64,000 nucleotides of DNA from Saliphagus infecundisoli (GCF_020177375.1 NZ_JAIWHV010000009.1:42736-106735), one strand, 5' to 3'. Counted from the first letter of the stretch, positions 42,793-52,938 are shown. Notes: a model not told the origin generated them from the sequence alone. Numbers and translations: made by a program.

Positions 42793-44043
42793 CTACCCGC
42801 CGCCGTCGACGGTCTCGGTCAACGACTGGTCGAGCGTCTCGAGGATCCCGCCGATCTCCTGGTCGGGATCGGCCCAGAGGCCTGTGAGCTGGGCCCAGAA
42901 CGACGACTGGAACGGATCACCCAGCGTATCGTCGAGGTCGGGCACGAGCTCGATCTCGCCGGACAGCGTCGCGAGCTCGCGCATGATCTCGAGTTCGTAG
43001 GCGTCCTCCGGCACCTCGGTGTTCGAGGCGATGAAGCCGCCGCGTTCGGCCCAGACCTGCTGGCCCTCCGCCGAGACGAAGGTTTCGACGGCCGTCGTCG
43101 CCGCCTCGACGTTCGAGGAGTACGACGGGACGGTAAACCAGTTCTCGGCGGCGACCATCGACTCGGCGCCGGGGACCATGAACACATCCAGATCCTCGGG
43201 GTCCTGGATCGCCTCGAACCCCGGTGTCCACGACCCCATGAAGTACAGCGGCGTCTCGTTCGCCCAGAAGTACTCGTACTGGACCCCGAAGTCTCGAACC
43301 GCACTGAAGTAGCCTTCCTGGAGCAACGACTGGATCTCCTCGAAGGCGGTCACGACGCGGTCGTCGGTCATCGACGTCTCGCCCGCGATGAGCTCCTGCT
43401 GGAGCGTGGCGCCGTCCTCCTGGCGGAGGATGAACCCCTCGGTCACGTCGCTCAACGGCCAGCCGTCGCCGTTGCCGGAGGCCAGCGGTGCCTCGACGCC
43501 CTCGATCCCGTTGATCTCCTCGAGGAGGTCCAGGAACGCGTCGTAGTCGTCGGGTTCCTCCAGCCCGTGTTCCTCGAAAAAGGAGGGTCGGTACCAGAAG
43601 CCCGGTTTCAGGTCCATCTTGAACGGGGCGGCGTACACAGCCCCGTCGGCGGTCACCTGCTCTCCGTCGGGCGCGAAGTTCTCGGGGTTCCACGTATCCC
43701 CGAGTTCGGCGAGGTGGCCCGCCGCCGCGTCGGACTGGACCCGCGCGGGCGAGGGCATCACGACGATGTCCGCGGGCGCGACACCGCCCTCGTAGTCAAT
43801 GAGCGTCCCGGTCAGGATCGCCTCCGTCGTCCGTGGCTGGTAGACGATGTCGAGGCCGGTCTCCTCGCTGACGTAGTCGACGACCGCGAGGAAGTCCTCC
43901 TCCTCGCCGCCGGTCCAGACGCCGGTGACCGTCAGCGCCTCCTGGGCGCTCGCGGTCCCCGTTACCCCGATTCCTGCTACCCCGGCCGCGCCGAGTCCCC
44001 GGAGCACGCTCCGCCGGTCGAGTCCGCTGTCTGTCTCTCGCAT
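42793..44043 (-). CDS. Extracellular solute-binding protein (sugar ABC transporter), Tat-exported
   Basis: The 416-residue protein has a twin-arginine signal, DRRSVLRGLGAAGVAG (residues about 9-24), and a mature family-1 binding-protein fold (EEEDFLAVVDYVSEETG, DIVVMPSPARVQSDAAAG, WYRPSFFEEHGLEEPDDYDAF). It is the likely substrate receptor for the plus-strand permease operon ending at 42363, although encoded on the opposite strand and converging with it. TATA-like ACCATTAAGG on the minus strand (44069-44077) supports the start. Confidence 0.92.
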   Translation of the reverse strand: MRETDSGLDRRSVLRGLGAAGVAGIGVTGTASAQEALTVTGVWTGGEEEDFLAVVDYVSEETGLDIVYQPRTTEAILTGTLIDYEGGVAPADIVVMPSPARVQSDAAAGHLAELGDTWNPENFAPDGEQVTADGAVYAAPFKMDLKPGFWYRPSFFEEHGLEEPDDYDAFLDLLEEINGIEGVEAPLASGNGDGWPLSDVTEGFILRQEDGATLQQELIAGETSMTDDRVVTAFEEIQSLLQEGYFSAVRDFGVQYEYFWANETPLYFMGSWTPGFEAIQDPEDLDVFMVPGAESMVAAENWFTVPSYSSNVEAATTAVETFVSAEGQQVWAERGGFIASNTEVPEDAYELEIMRELATLSGEIELVPDLDDTLGDPFQSSFWAQLTGLWADPDQEIGGILETLDQSLTETVDGGG

Positions 44044-44434
44044 GCAGGCGTCCGACACCGAACGGGACCTTAATGGTTTTTCCCACCGGCCGTGTACTAT
44101 CCGTCCTCGAGACTTCCATGGCCCGGCGGACGACCACCTCCCCCGCATCCGGCCGTCGGTTTCCGTTCTCGACCGTCTCGGGGGCGCCGGCATCGAGCTA
44201 TTAGTTGCTCATTACGCCCATAGGGCAGTCACGAATATCGTTACGGAACGGCGGACTGCCGCTACTGAACCGGTGGGTCCGAGGAGAAACGAACGATTGA
44301 CGCACCGAAACGATGGCCGGAGTCGGCGTCTCCGACCCGTGGGGAGCCGTGGGACGGGCCGTCGGGCGACGCCGGGGTCTCGTCGATATCCGTCTCGTTC
44401 CGATCGGTCTCGCTGTGGGGGGTTCGACCCGGCG
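44044..44434. other. Intergenic region (about 390 bp)
   Basis: No gene seen. It holds the minus-strand promoter of the solute-binding gene (44069-44077). The middle (about 44190-44230) is AT-richer. Nothing else recognised. Confidence 0.4.
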
Positions 44435-44442
44435 ATACTATA
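44435..44442 (+). promoter_or_regulatory. TATA-like box of the UspA gene at 44466
   Basis: ATACTATA lies 24-31 bp before the ATG at 44466; leaderless spacing. Confidence 0.45.
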
Positions 44443-44465
44443 CGACTGGTCGTCGACGAACGCGC

Positions 44466-44915
44466 ATGGCGTCTCGCATACTGGTCGCCCTCGACGAATC
44501 ACCACAGGCCGAGGCCGCGTTGCGACACGCGCTGTCGACGTATCCCGACGCGGAGATCCACGTCCTCCACGTGACTGACCCCCGGGAGTGGACCGGCGGC
44601 GGAGTCGACGGCGGCTACTACTCCGAGGAGCTGTACGACCAGATCCAGGAGTCGGCCGAGCGCCTCCTCGAGCGGGCCGAGTCGATCGCCGCGGAGTACG
44701 ACGTGGCGGTAACGACGGCCTCGACGGACGGGCGGACGTCCTCGGCCATCGTCCGCTACGCGGAGGACCACGACGTCGACCACGTCGTCGTCGGGAGCCA
44801 CGGACGGCGCGGGCTGGCGCGGTTCCTCCTCGGGAGCGTCGCGGAACGGGTCGCCCGGCGCTCCCCGGGCTCCGTGACGATCATCCGCGAACCGGATTCG
44901 AAGGACGAGACGTAG
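44466..44915 (+). CDS. Universal stress protein (UspA), single domain
   Basis: The 149-residue protein starts MASRILVALDESPQAEAALR and has the nucleotide-binding core VVVGSHGRRGLARFLLGSVAERVARRSPGSVTIIRE, with the ATP-binding G-x2-G-x9-G-S/T type motif. It is likely an ATP-binding stress protein. The gene at 45131 on the other strand is a two-domain relative. Confidence 0.94.
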   Translation: MASRILVALDESPQAEAALRHALSTYPDAEIHVLHVTDPREWTGGGVDGGYYSEELYDQIQESAERLLERAESIAAEYDVAVTTASTDGRTSSAIVRYAEDHDVDHVVVGSHGRRGLARFLLGSVAERVARRSPGSVTIIREPDSKDET

Positions 44916-45130
44916 TCGGTCGGCCGTTCGGCCCGGCGGTCGCGTCCTCCGGCACTTGGACGCCCGCGATCGGAGAGCGGACGCATCGGTCGATAGCCCC
45001 CAGACACTGCTCGGGAGCCTGGTATCGCGGCCGCCGGCGGCTCGAGGAGAAGATCGGGCCCGAAGCCCACTCGGGGGGGTTTCGGCGGGGTTTCCCGACT
45101 CTCGACGACCGCCGGGTCCGGCGCTTTCAC

Positions 45131-46021
45131 TCACGAGGGGCGATCGACGATCAGTACGGGAACGTCGACCGTTCGCAGGACGGACGAGGTCACGCTGCCG
45201 AGCAACTGGCGTTCGAGGTTCGACCGCCCCCGCGATCCCATGACGATCAGGTCGATCGCGTTGTCGGCGACGTACTCGCCGATCCCGGCCGACGCACCCT
45301 GGAAGGACGACGACCGGGTGACCGCGGTCGTCACCTCCGTCGCCGGCGCCCGCTCGGCGATCCCGGTCGCGATCTCCTCGACGGCTGCCTCGCCTTCGGC
45401 CTCGAGACGTTCGATGAACGCCTCGTCTAAGCCACCGGCGTTGAACGGGCCGCCCGTCGACTGGAGCGCGACGACGTTCAGGACGTGGATCGCCGACCCG
45501 AACCGCCGTGCGATCTCGACCCCGTGGGGCGTGGCGGCGGCCGCGTTCTCGCTTCCGTCGGTCGGCACGACCACGCTCGAGTACCCGATCTCTGCTCCCG
45601 AGTCCTCCCGTGGGACGACGAGCACCGGAATCTCGCTTCGGTGGAGGATTCCCTCGGTTACGCCGCCGAGGAGTCGCTTTCCGAGGCCCGTCGCCCCCTG
45701 TCTGCCGACGACGATCAGGTCCGCGTTCGTTTCTGCGGCGTGGTCGGCGATCGCCCGTTGGGGGACCCCGGTGGCCGTCGTCGCGGTCGTCGACTGGCCG
45801 CGCTCCGTCGCCAGTGCCTCGATCTCGGCGAGGATCGCGTCGCTCCGTTCCTCGAGATCTTCCCCCTCCGCGTTCGTTCTCACGAACCGACGCGACCGCC
45901 GGTCGACGACGTGGATGACGTCGACCGTCGCGTCGAAGCCGCCCGCGACCTCGAGGCCGTGTGTCGCCGCGCGTTTGGCTTCCTCGCTTCCGTCGACGGC
46001 GATCAGGACCCGATCGTACAT
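45131..46021 (-). CDS. Universal stress protein (UspA), tandem two-domain
   Basis: The 296-residue protein has two consecutive Usp domains. The first starts MYDRVLIAVDGSEEAKRAA and has VVGRQGATGLGKRLLGGVTEGIL. The second starts YSSVVVPTDGSENAAAATPH and has IVMGSRGRSNLERQLLGSVTSSVL. Both keep the G-rich ATP-binding motif. An in-frame ATG at 46051 would add 10 residues; I chose the usual Usp start at 46021. Confidence 0.92.
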   Translation of the reverse strand: MYDRVLIAVDGSEEAKRAATHGLEVAGGFDATVDVIHVVDRRSRRFVRTNAEGEDLEERSDAILAEIEALATERGQSTTATTATGVPQRAIADHAAETNADLIVVGRQGATGLGKRLLGGVTEGILHRSEIPVLVVPREDSGAEIGYSSVVVPTDGSENAAAATPHGVEIARRFGSAIHVLNVVALQSTGGPFNAGGLDEAFIERLEAEGEAAVEEIATGIAERAPATEVTTAVTRSSSFQGASAGIGEYVADNAIDLIVMGSRGRSNLERQLLGSVTSSVLRTVDVPVLIVDRPS

Positions 46022-46051
46022 GGCTCGGTGTTCGAGTCGGATCGCCTTCAT

Positions 46052-46762
46052 CCTTCCCTCGGTCGAATGACCGAAATCGGCTCGGACCGACGGCAACGCG
46101 GTCAGGGTTTTGCAGAATAACCTGACTAATCATATACTAAAATTGATGATGTGAATGAAGATATGTATGACGCCCGAAATCCGATATTGCTTCGCTCGTG
46201 GGGCCACGATCAGTGAGCGTCCGGTCCTGGGCGGAATCGATGACAGAGGGATTGGGGGTTCCGATCTCGATGCTCCGATAGTCCCGATAAGGTCGTCACA
46301 CGCCCGATAAGTGTGGCTTCGACAGCCGAAGAGTCCCCTCGAACCCTGATGTCGACGGGGATGGACCCCGCGAGCGGACACGATTTTCGGCCGCTGCTCT
46401 CTGGGCATTGATCCGATCCGAAACCGGACACTCGACGCACCATCTAATGACTTCAAACAGTAGGATCTATGAAAATAAATCTCCCAGACATGTCCTCTTG
46501 GGGTAGATGGCTGTAGCGTTACGGGTTTGGCTTTTTCATCCGGTATCCGGAGCCGGCTGGCAGGTCCCTGTGATGGGTCTTCCCGGAACCGTTTCCCGTA
46601 ATCGACACCGGGGGGAACGGAATAAACCTGTGAACGCTATATCGAACGCGGGACGTTTCGCCCACAGGTTCGGGATGTGGATTTCTACAAACCACCGGTC
46701 TATTGATATGATTCTCACTATCGTCCTAGGAGAAGCTGAGAGAACTGGTTGTGAGGAGTTGC
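46052..46762. other. Gene-poor stretch (about 710 bp)
   Basis: No coding region with protein sense was found. The tract becomes AT-richer from 46130 and leads into the IS-bearing segment. Short ORFs on both strands look like chance readings. No terminal inverted repeat or RNA gene identified. Confidence 0.4.
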
Positions 46763-47161
46763 TTATTCTTCGTCTTCAGATGCGACAGCGTTCATAGCAT
46801 CCATTCCTTGCCTAATTGGATGCTCATCATAGAGATCCTCGCTTCGCAGATAGCCATCGGCGAGGATATTATCGTCCATCTCACTCTTGTAGATCACTCT
46901 CCAGCCGTGACCTGCTTCGTAGGTCACGGCTGTCACCCAGTCGTAGCCAATGAACATCGCAGTATCCATTATCTCCTCGTGTTCTGAGCCGAATTTTATG
47001 TCCTGAGGCATTATTGACTGGATACGCTCATGCCGTTCGAGTGCGTCTCTCTCAGAATTTTTGAGGGGGCGGTCTGGGAGTGATTCAGCGAGAGAACCTT
47101 CTTCAACCATACTTAGAGTAACACGGAGCGCGCAAAAATAATCGTTCGGTGTGAGTTCCAA
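46763..47161 (-). CDS. Hypothetical protein, AT-richer than the surroundings
   Basis: The 132-residue acidic protein starts MELTPNDYFCALRVTLSMVE and ends in ASEDEE. The text is coherent (WVTAVTYEAGHGWRVIYKSE, EDLYDEHPIRQGMDAM) but matches no family I know. Base composition is lower in G+C than neighbouring core genes, and the IS element starts just after it, so it may belong to an acquired segment. Confidence 0.6.
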   Translation of the reverse strand: MELTPNDYFCALRVTLSMVEEGSLAESLPDRPLKNSERDALERHERIQSIMPQDIKFGSEHEEIMDTAMFIGYDWVTAVTYEAGHGWRVIYKSEMDDNILADGYLRSEDLYDEHPIRQGMDAMNAVASEDEE

Positions 47162-47218
47162 GGTGGGACGCTAATGGGGCGTCCCTTCATCACCTTCATT
47201 ACACCGGAATGACTCCCA

Positions 47219-48979
47219 ATGAAATCTGATATCACGCCCGCCGTTGACGACGATGCCCCCGCCTTGGCGGGGGCGATCGTCCTCCACGCCGGGAAAGTCT
47301 GTGAAACAGCTGATCACCTCTGGCGTGTTCTCGGAGACGTCTCGATTCCCATCGATGGACTGACCGACACCCGCCAACAGCACAAGGTCACGTTCGGAAC
47401 TGAGTCGATGGCTCGGGTCTACATCTACCGGACGATCTACGACCTCGCCCAAAGCGAGGTCGCAGATCGCCTTGAGAATCGTCCAGCACTGTTGAAGCAG
47501 TTAGGATTGAACGAGGTGCCGACTCAGCAGAACCTCTCATACGCCTGGAACCAATTTAGCACTCAGACGAAGACCACGTTAGAAGCCGCTGCGAAGGGAA
47601 TAGCGCTTGAAGCCCGCGATCATGGCGTTATCTCCGACGCGCTGGTTCCAATCGACCTGGACGAAGACGAAGAAGAAGCTGACAACGATGAAGCCGATTC
47701 AACAGTGTCTCGCGCACATGTGCGCGAGCACGGCAGCAAAGTCGTCGAACTCGCTCGCCGACACGGCTTCGCCGAGTTCGACTCTGAGAGGGCTGAAAAC
47801 AGGGTTTACGAGGACGAACAGATCCTCGATCTGTTCGCCAACGCGTGTCTCACACAAGGCAGTGCTCACTCGGAAGGAGAAGCTGGCTGGTTCCTCGAGG
47901 AGAACGAGATTTGTGATGACTCAACGTTTCTCCGAGTCATCAAGCAGTTCGCAACGCCGACCGACGAGGAAGTGACGGGCACCGTTCAGGAGTTGCAGAT
48001 CGAGGATATCGTCGCGTTCACCGAACTGTACCGGGAGGCTGTAATGACGTCGTTCGATGCAGCGACCGAAAACATCCTCCAGACGATTCGTCACGAGGAT
48101 CCGTTCGACGACCGCCACGTCGTGGCGGCCGTCGATTTCACACACGTTCCCTACCACGTCTGGCCGTGGATCGACAAGGACGAGAAAATCCCGAAAGCAG
48201 AGTATCCTCCCATGGTGAGCGGGTACAAAGATGACGGCGAAATCAAGTACGGATATACGTTCGCGACGATCACGATCGTCGGGAACGACGTCCCGATCAT
48301 CCTGGGTATCGAGCCGGTCAAGGAACGCTCTGGGTGGGAACCGGAAGATGCTCCGGCTGATTCGAAGGCGGACATAGTTGACGTACTGCTGGACAGAGCC
48401 CAGCAGTACGTCAATCTCGACGAAGTGCTCCTGGACCGGGGATTCTACAGCAACGAAGTGTACGCGACGATCCACGACCGTGGGCTTGTGTACATGACGC
48501 CAGTGCCGAAGTATGAAGAAGACTACGAGTCGATCGGGAAAATCAAGAGCAAAGAAGGAGTTGACGCCGCTGTCAAGCATGATGTTCCGTTCGCCATCGA
48601 TGGCGAACTCCACCACACAGCGGAGTTCCTGTACGTTCCAGCGACTGACGAGGTGGCTGAAGGGGCCTATGCGGTGTTCGTGACCAATCGTGATCACGTC
48701 GCTCTCGACGAGATCAAGCACGTTGCCAACAGCTACAGCCGGCGCTGGGACATTGAGAACCAGTACAAGTCAGTGAAGGCGTTTCTGCCCAAGACGTCCT
48801 CGAAGGACTACCGTGTTCGGTTGTTCAGCTTCACGTTCGCAGCATTGTTGTATAATCTCTGGCGACTCACCGATTATTTGGTGAAGCTCGGGACAGACCG
48901 TAAGATTAGGTCGCCGCCGGTCGTGACCGCCAGGACGTTCGTCCGGGCGGTCGGTCAATCACTCCGACAAGGTGGCTGA
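47219..48979 (+). mobile_element. Transposase, DDE type (ISH3/IS4-superfamily-like), intact
   Basis: The 586-residue transposase is intact. The DDE residues are visible: D in VVAAVDFTHVPYHVW (about residue 305), D in VLLDRGFYSNEV (about 406) and E in YSRRWDIENQYKSVKAFLPK (about 525). The C-terminal SVKAFLPKTSSKDYRVRLF and ALLYNLWRL text recalls the ISH3 group. An acidic insert (DEDEEEADNDEAD) lies near residue 145. Possible end sequences are GTGAGTTCC (about 47151) and the inverted CTGAGTGCC near 49056-49064, a weak match that would make an element of about 1.9 kb. Exact family and ends are uncertain. Confidence 0.82.
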
Positions 48980-49132
48980 GATGAGAGCGTCCATCGTCGC
49001 TCGCCTGCGGCAAGCCGCAGGACTCGCGTTCTTCCTCTAAAACCAGGTGTTGTGCGGCACTCAGCACATCTTGCTCTCCGACTCACAGACTGCCGCATAG
49101 ATCCGACAGAATTCGCCTCAGATTTCATCTGA

Positions 49133-49261
49133 TTCTACCACGATTCGTTTGTAGACGCTTTACATCCCAGAGACGTGTTTCGCCCGAACTACGTCGAGAA
49201 CCGGGAAGTCTCCCTCGAGAACGTCGAACCGATTGCTTGGGCCGGAGAACGTACGAAGTGA
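49133..49261 (+). pseudogene. C-terminal gene fragment after the IS element
   Basis: In one frame after an in-frame stop the sequence reads FYHDSFVDALHPRDVFRPNY, then VENREVSLENVEPIAWAGER, TK and stop. It has protein sense but no start and no recognisable domain. It may be the 3' end of a gene disrupted by the neighbouring insertion, or chance. Confidence 0.25.
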
Positions 49262-49351
49262 AATCGTCGGGTCGGCGTCTCCACGGAATCCGTCGCTCGC
49301 GGCTCTTGTGGTGCCTCTGTCTCCCCCGTTCTTACCCGGCCGCTCGAACGG

Positions 49352-49588
49352 TCAACAGGGCGGTTCGACCGGCCCGATCTCCTCTAGGGAGTCCGCGTAG
49401 CCGATCGTGGCGTTCTCGATCCAGAGGTCCGTGTGGAGACGGGTCTCGAGGACCGTCTTCCAGGCACCCTCCGTCCCGTCGTGTGGCAGCGCTCTGATCC
49501 GACGAGCGGTATGGCCGTCACCGTCTCCCTCTCCCACTGACCACCGCATCAGAACGCGCGGCCCGTCGCTGGCCGGCGTCTCAACCAT
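49352..49588 (-). CDS. Small hypothetical protein
   Basis: The 78-residue reading MVETPASDGPRVLMRWSVGE, then ALPHDGTEGAWKTVLETRLH and DLWIENATIGYADSLEEIGP, has acidic haloarchaeal composition and good codon sense. No family. It lies between the IS segment and the sulfatase cluster and could be a small real gene; the plus-strand reading there is Arg-rich and less likely. Confidence 0.4.
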   Translation of the reverse strand: MVETPASDGPRVLMRWSVGEGDGDGHTARRIRALPHDGTEGAWKTVLETRLHTDLWIENATIGYADSLEEIGPVEPPC

Positions 49589-49700
49589 TCCGCCCCGCGG
49601 TCGTCGAGCGTTGCCCCATACACGCCTTCGGTGACCCGGCGGCTATACTCCGTCGCATGTGTGTGCCGGGTTACACCCCCGAGGTTCGGTTCCGGTCGGG

Positions 49701-51233
49701 TCAGGGCTCGAGCCCGAGGCGGTCGAACTGGCCCTCGGGTGCGTCGAGGTCCGCCAGGGCGTCGACGAGCAGTTCGCGCATTCGGTCTTCCTCCCCGCTC
49801 TCGCCGGCGAGGTTCGTCTCCTGGCGAGGGTCGGCCTCGGTGTCGTAGAGCCGGTCGTCGTCGTGCTGGGCGTACGACCGGCCGGGGAACTTCCAGACCG
49901 GCGACTCCGTGTAGGGGAGGAAGGTACCGCTCTCGGCGTCGGTCTTCGGTTCGGTAGGGGTAAACCAGGAGTTGGGGTTCATCATCGTCGTCGAGTAGCA
50001 GTCGGTCGGCTCCTCGGGGTCACACGGGCGCATGTAGGTGTAGCGGCCGTCGGTGACGTTGACCGAACTCCCCCAGTAGCCGTACAGTGCCCACTCGCGG
50101 TGATCGTTCTCCGCGTCCGCCAGTACCGGCTCGAGACTCCGGCTGTGAGTCCCTTCGGGGACGGGAACGTCGAGAAAGTCCAGGACGGTCGCATAGAGGT
50201 CGACCGCGCTCGTGAGCTGGTCGATCCGGTCGCCCGAGCGCTCCGCGTCGGGGTGGTGGATCATCAGGGGCGTGTTCGCCAGCGCGTCGTAGACGGGCAT
50301 CTCGTTTTTCGCGATCCAGCCGTGCTCGCCGAGCAGGAAGCCGTGGTCCGCGGTGACGATCACGGCGGTGTCCTCCCAGCCGCCGGTCCCCTCGATGGCC
50401 TCGAGGACCTCCCCGAACCAGCGATCGACCATCGTCACCTTCCCGGCGAACTGCGAGCGGACGAACTCGAGTTCCCGATCCGAAAGCTCGCTCTGGCCGG
50501 CGTCGATCCGGCCGTAGTAGGGCCAGTTCGGGAGCTCTGGGTCCCGCGGGTCCTCGTCGGTGTACATCGAGGCGTACGGTTCGGGGAGGTGAAACGGCTC
50601 GTGGACGTCGAAGCTATCGACGTAACAGAACCACTGGTCCCAGTCGCCCGCGTCCCGGAGCCAGTCGGCGGTCGCCGAGAACACTCGCGGGGCGAAAAAG
50701 TCCGCTTCCGCCCGCTCGTCGAGGGCGTCGACATTCCGGGCGTACTGGGCGCGGTTGAGAAAGCCGACGCCGTCGGCGGGATCGGTCGTCGGATCGGTAG
50801 TCTGGTTGAGCAGGCGCTCGTCGGGCTCTCTCGGGACCGTTTTCCAGGCGTCGTACTCGTGGCCGCGGACGAACTCGAAGCCGTTGTAGTCCTCGTAGTA
50901 GCCGTGGCTGCCGTGCTGGAAGTAGTGGAAGTGGTCGGTGATGAACTGTGTGACCGCGCCCGCGTCCCGCGCGAGGCATGGGAGCGTCTCGTCGAACGGT
51001 TCGATGGGGCCCCACGGACGCCAGAGGAACTCCTGGACCCCGGCGGTCCACTCCCGACGCGCGGGCATACAGGGGAGGCTCCCGGCGTAGTGGGTGTCGA
51101 AGACGGCCGCGCGTTCGGCGAACCGATCCAGGTTGTCGGTCTCGACCTCGTAGTCGACGACCGTCGGAACCGCGCTGTACGCCGAGAGGAAGTCCCGCCG
51201 GAGGCTGTCGATAGAGATCTGGAGGACGTTCAT
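49701..51233 (-). CDS. Sulfatase (CxPxR type) at the glycan locus
   Basis: The 510-residue enzyme starts MNVLQISIDSLRRDFLSAYS with the metal-binding DSLR. The active site SLPCMPARREWTAG has C55 in the C-x-P-x-R motif, to be formylglycine. Other metal ligands lie in VTADHGFLLGEHGWIAKNEM. RLYDTEADPRQETNLAGE is the usual C-terminal text. It overlaps the DUF1450 start by 4 bp. Placed at the edge of the polysaccharide locus, it may trim sulfate groups from surface glycans. Confidence 0.9.
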   Translation of the reverse strand: MNVLQISIDSLRRDFLSAYSAVPTVVDYEVETDNLDRFAERAAVFDTHYAGSLPCMPARREWTAGVQEFLWRPWGPIEPFDETLPCLARDAGAVTQFITDHFHYFQHGSHGYYEDYNGFEFVRGHEYDAWKTVPREPDERLLNQTTDPTTDPADGVGFLNRAQYARNVDALDERAEADFFAPRVFSATADWLRDAGDWDQWFCYVDSFDVHEPFHLPEPYASMYTDEDPRDPELPNWPYYGRIDAGQSELSDRELEFVRSQFAGKVTMVDRWFGEVLEAIEGTGGWEDTAVIVTADHGFLLGEHGWIAKNEMPVYDALANTPLMIHHPDAERSGDRIDQLTSAVDLYATVLDFLDVPVPEGTHSRSLEPVLADAENDHREWALYGYWGSSVNVTDGRYTYMRPCDPEEPTDCYSTTMMNPNSWFTPTEPKTDAESGTFLPYTESPVWKFPGRSYAQHDDDRLYDTEADPRQETNLAGESGEEDRMRELLVDALADLDAPEGQFDRLGLEP

Positions 51234-51460
51234 TTCGACCTCTCGTCCGTTCCAGCGGTCCCGGCCTGTCCCTCGAGGCCGTCGCCACGGAGCAGGTCGC
51301 CGTCGACGACGCGGAACGGTTCCCGGCGACAGATCCCGCAGTGCTCGAGACAGGGCGCCTCGACGGCGTCCTCGCGGGCACGGAGCCGCTGCCGGGACTC
51401 CTCGCCGACGTTGCTCAGGCAGTATTCGATCACGCCCGGCGTGACGGGACGACCGGCCAT
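51230..51460 (-). CDS. DUF1450-like small Cys protein
   Basis: The 76-residue protein is recognisable as the DUF1450/YuzB-like family from MAGRPVTPGVIEYCLSNVGE, then AVEAPCLEHCGICRREPFRV. Cys residues in C-L-E-H-C-G-I-C could bind an Fe-S cluster or be redox-active; some annotate the family as thioredoxin-like. Its stop overlaps the sulfatase start (ATGA), so the two are translationally coupled. A role in sulfatase maturation is possible but unproven. Confidence 0.75.
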   Translation of the reverse strand: MAGRPVTPGVIEYCLSNVGEESRQRLRAREDAVEAPCLEHCGICRREPFRVVDGDLLRGDGLEGQAGTAGTDERSK

Positions 51461-51480
51461 AAAGCCGGGCCCCTTCCCGA

Positions 51481-52905
51481 TCACTCCCTGAGGAGGAGAT
51501 AGCCGACGACGAGTGCCGCGAGAACGGAGCCGATCCCCCACTGAAACATGGTGTAGGACTCGAACATCTGGTGGGTGGCCCAGCCGACCGCGAACGCGAG
51601 CATCGCGACGTCGACCTCGCGGTAGTCGACCATGCCGGCGACGATGGTGCCGACGACGAGGCCGGCGTAGGCGAGGCCGCCGACGAACCCCGCCTGGATG
51701 AACACTCGGAGGTAGGAGTTGTGCGGGGAGAAGGAATCCTCCGTGTGGTAGGCATCGATCACCTCGGCCGTAGAGCCGTTCCCGTAGCCAAAGAGCAGGG
51801 GACCGTCACGGATCGCCCCGAGGCTTGCCGACCAGAGCTCGAAGCGGTTGGTCGCCGAGATGTCGATGACGCCGACGTACATCCCCGCGAGCAGGCCGGC
51901 GACTCCGAGGACGCTGGCGACGACCGTCACGGGGACGGTGAGCCGGCCGCCGACGGCGTAGACGGCGTAGATCCCGACGGCGACGGCCGCCGCGAGCATC
52001 GCCGCGCGTGCGTTCGAGAGGAAGAGACCGAGCCCACAGAGCCCCATCAGGACGGCGGCGACGCTCGCGCCGAGCGGCCGGCGCGCGACGACCGAGCGAT
52101 GGAACTCGACGAACGCGGCGACGACGCCGGCGAACGTCACCATCCCGAAGGAGTTCGGGTTCGGGAAGGCCGACTGTAGCGTCGTCACGCCGGGATCGAA
52201 GCCCGGGATTTGGGGCGTCGGCCCGGAGGAGTACTGGCGGACCTCGAAGATCCACAGCGCGTAGTCGCCGATGACGTACGTGAACAGCCCGAGCAGGACC
52301 GTCACCGCCGCCAGCCGGGGGAGAAACCAGAGGAAGACCTCCTCGGGGACGAGCCGGGGGATCACCAACAGGTTGCTCCCCATCACGATCGCGGCCCACA
52401 GCGGCCACCGCGACTGCGTGCTCGAGGGAACGAACGCGAGGGAGTTGGCGAGATAGACCCCGGTGAGAACGGCGAAACAGGCGACCGCTCCCCACTGGAT
52501 GAGGGTGTATCGCCTGGCGTCGGTGACGACCAGCAGGAACGAAAGGGAGAGGACAAAGACGATCGTGACCGCGAACGGACGGTTCGGCCCGAGCCCGAGG
52601 CCCGGCGAGGAGCTCTGGTAGAGCACCCCGAGGACGACGAACGTGAAGCCGAGTACCCCGAGAAAGGCCGTTTGGAGCTGTTCGATCTCCTCGTAGGTCC
52701 CCGCGGCGAGCCGACAGCCCAGCACCGCGCCGAGCAGGATCGCGGAGGCGGCCAGTTGCCAGGCCAGCACCGATCCCGTCGTGTGTGCGAGAAAGACCAA
52801 CACCAGGTGGATGCCAAACAGCCCGTAGACGACGCCGTTGACGACGTTGTCGGCACTCCAGTCGTGAACGAAAAGCGTCGCCGGTTCCCGCTCGACGGTA
52901 CTCAC
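51481..52905 (-). CDS. O-antigen ligase/polymerase-like membrane protein
   Basis: The 474-residue protein has about 12 hydrophobic helices and a large outer loop, with the Wzy/WaaL-like text LFGYGNGSTAEVIDAYHTED and FSPHNSYLRVFIQAGFVGGL (His in the HN-S/T motif characteristic of the family). Such proteins join or polymerise lipid-linked oligosaccharides on the outer face of the membrane. A minus-strand TATA-like box (52931-52938) lies 26-33 bp before the start. It runs opposite to UppP. Confidence 0.88.
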   Translation of the reverse strand: MSTVEREPATLFVHDWSADNVVNGVVYGLFGIHLVLVFLAHTTGSVLAWQLAASAILLGAVLGCRLAAGTYEEIEQLQTAFLGVLGFTFVVLGVLYQSSSPGLGLGPNRPFAVTIVFVLSLSFLLVVTDARRYTLIQWGAVACFAVLTGVYLANSLAFVPSSTQSRWPLWAAIVMGSNLLVIPRLVPEEVFLWFLPRLAAVTVLLGLFTYVIGDYALWIFEVRQYSSGPTPQIPGFDPGVTTLQSAFPNPNSFGMVTFAGVVAAFVEFHRSVVARRPLGASVAAVLMGLCGLGLFLSNARAAMLAAAVAVGIYAVYAVGGRLTVPVTVVASVLGVAGLLAGMYVGVIDISATNRFELWSASLGAIRDGPLLFGYGNGSTAEVIDAYHTEDSFSPHNSYLRVFIQAGFVGGLAYAGLVVGTIVAGMVDYREVDVAMLAFAVGWATHQMFESYTMFQWGIGSVLAALVVGYLLLRE

Positions 52906-52930
52906 GACTCTACCAATTACGGGTGACCAC

Positions 52931-52938
52931 TAAATATC
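52931..52938 (-). promoter_or_regulatory. TATA-like box of the ligase-like gene
   Basis: On the minus strand GATATTTA lies 26-33 bp before the ATG at 52905; leaderless spacing. Confidence 0.42.

Noticed and set aside
44410..44430. A further T-arm-like GGTTCGACCC word
   Set aside because: No matching acceptor-like stem flanks it, so it is not a third minihelix.
46507..46797. Plus-strand ORF of 96 codons
   Set aside because: No recognisable composition or start context; its end overlaps the more plausible minus gene at 46763.
49237..49497. Plus-strand ORF of 86 codons
   Set aside because: Arg/Ser-rich with no protein sense; the minus-strand reading at 49352-49588 is better.
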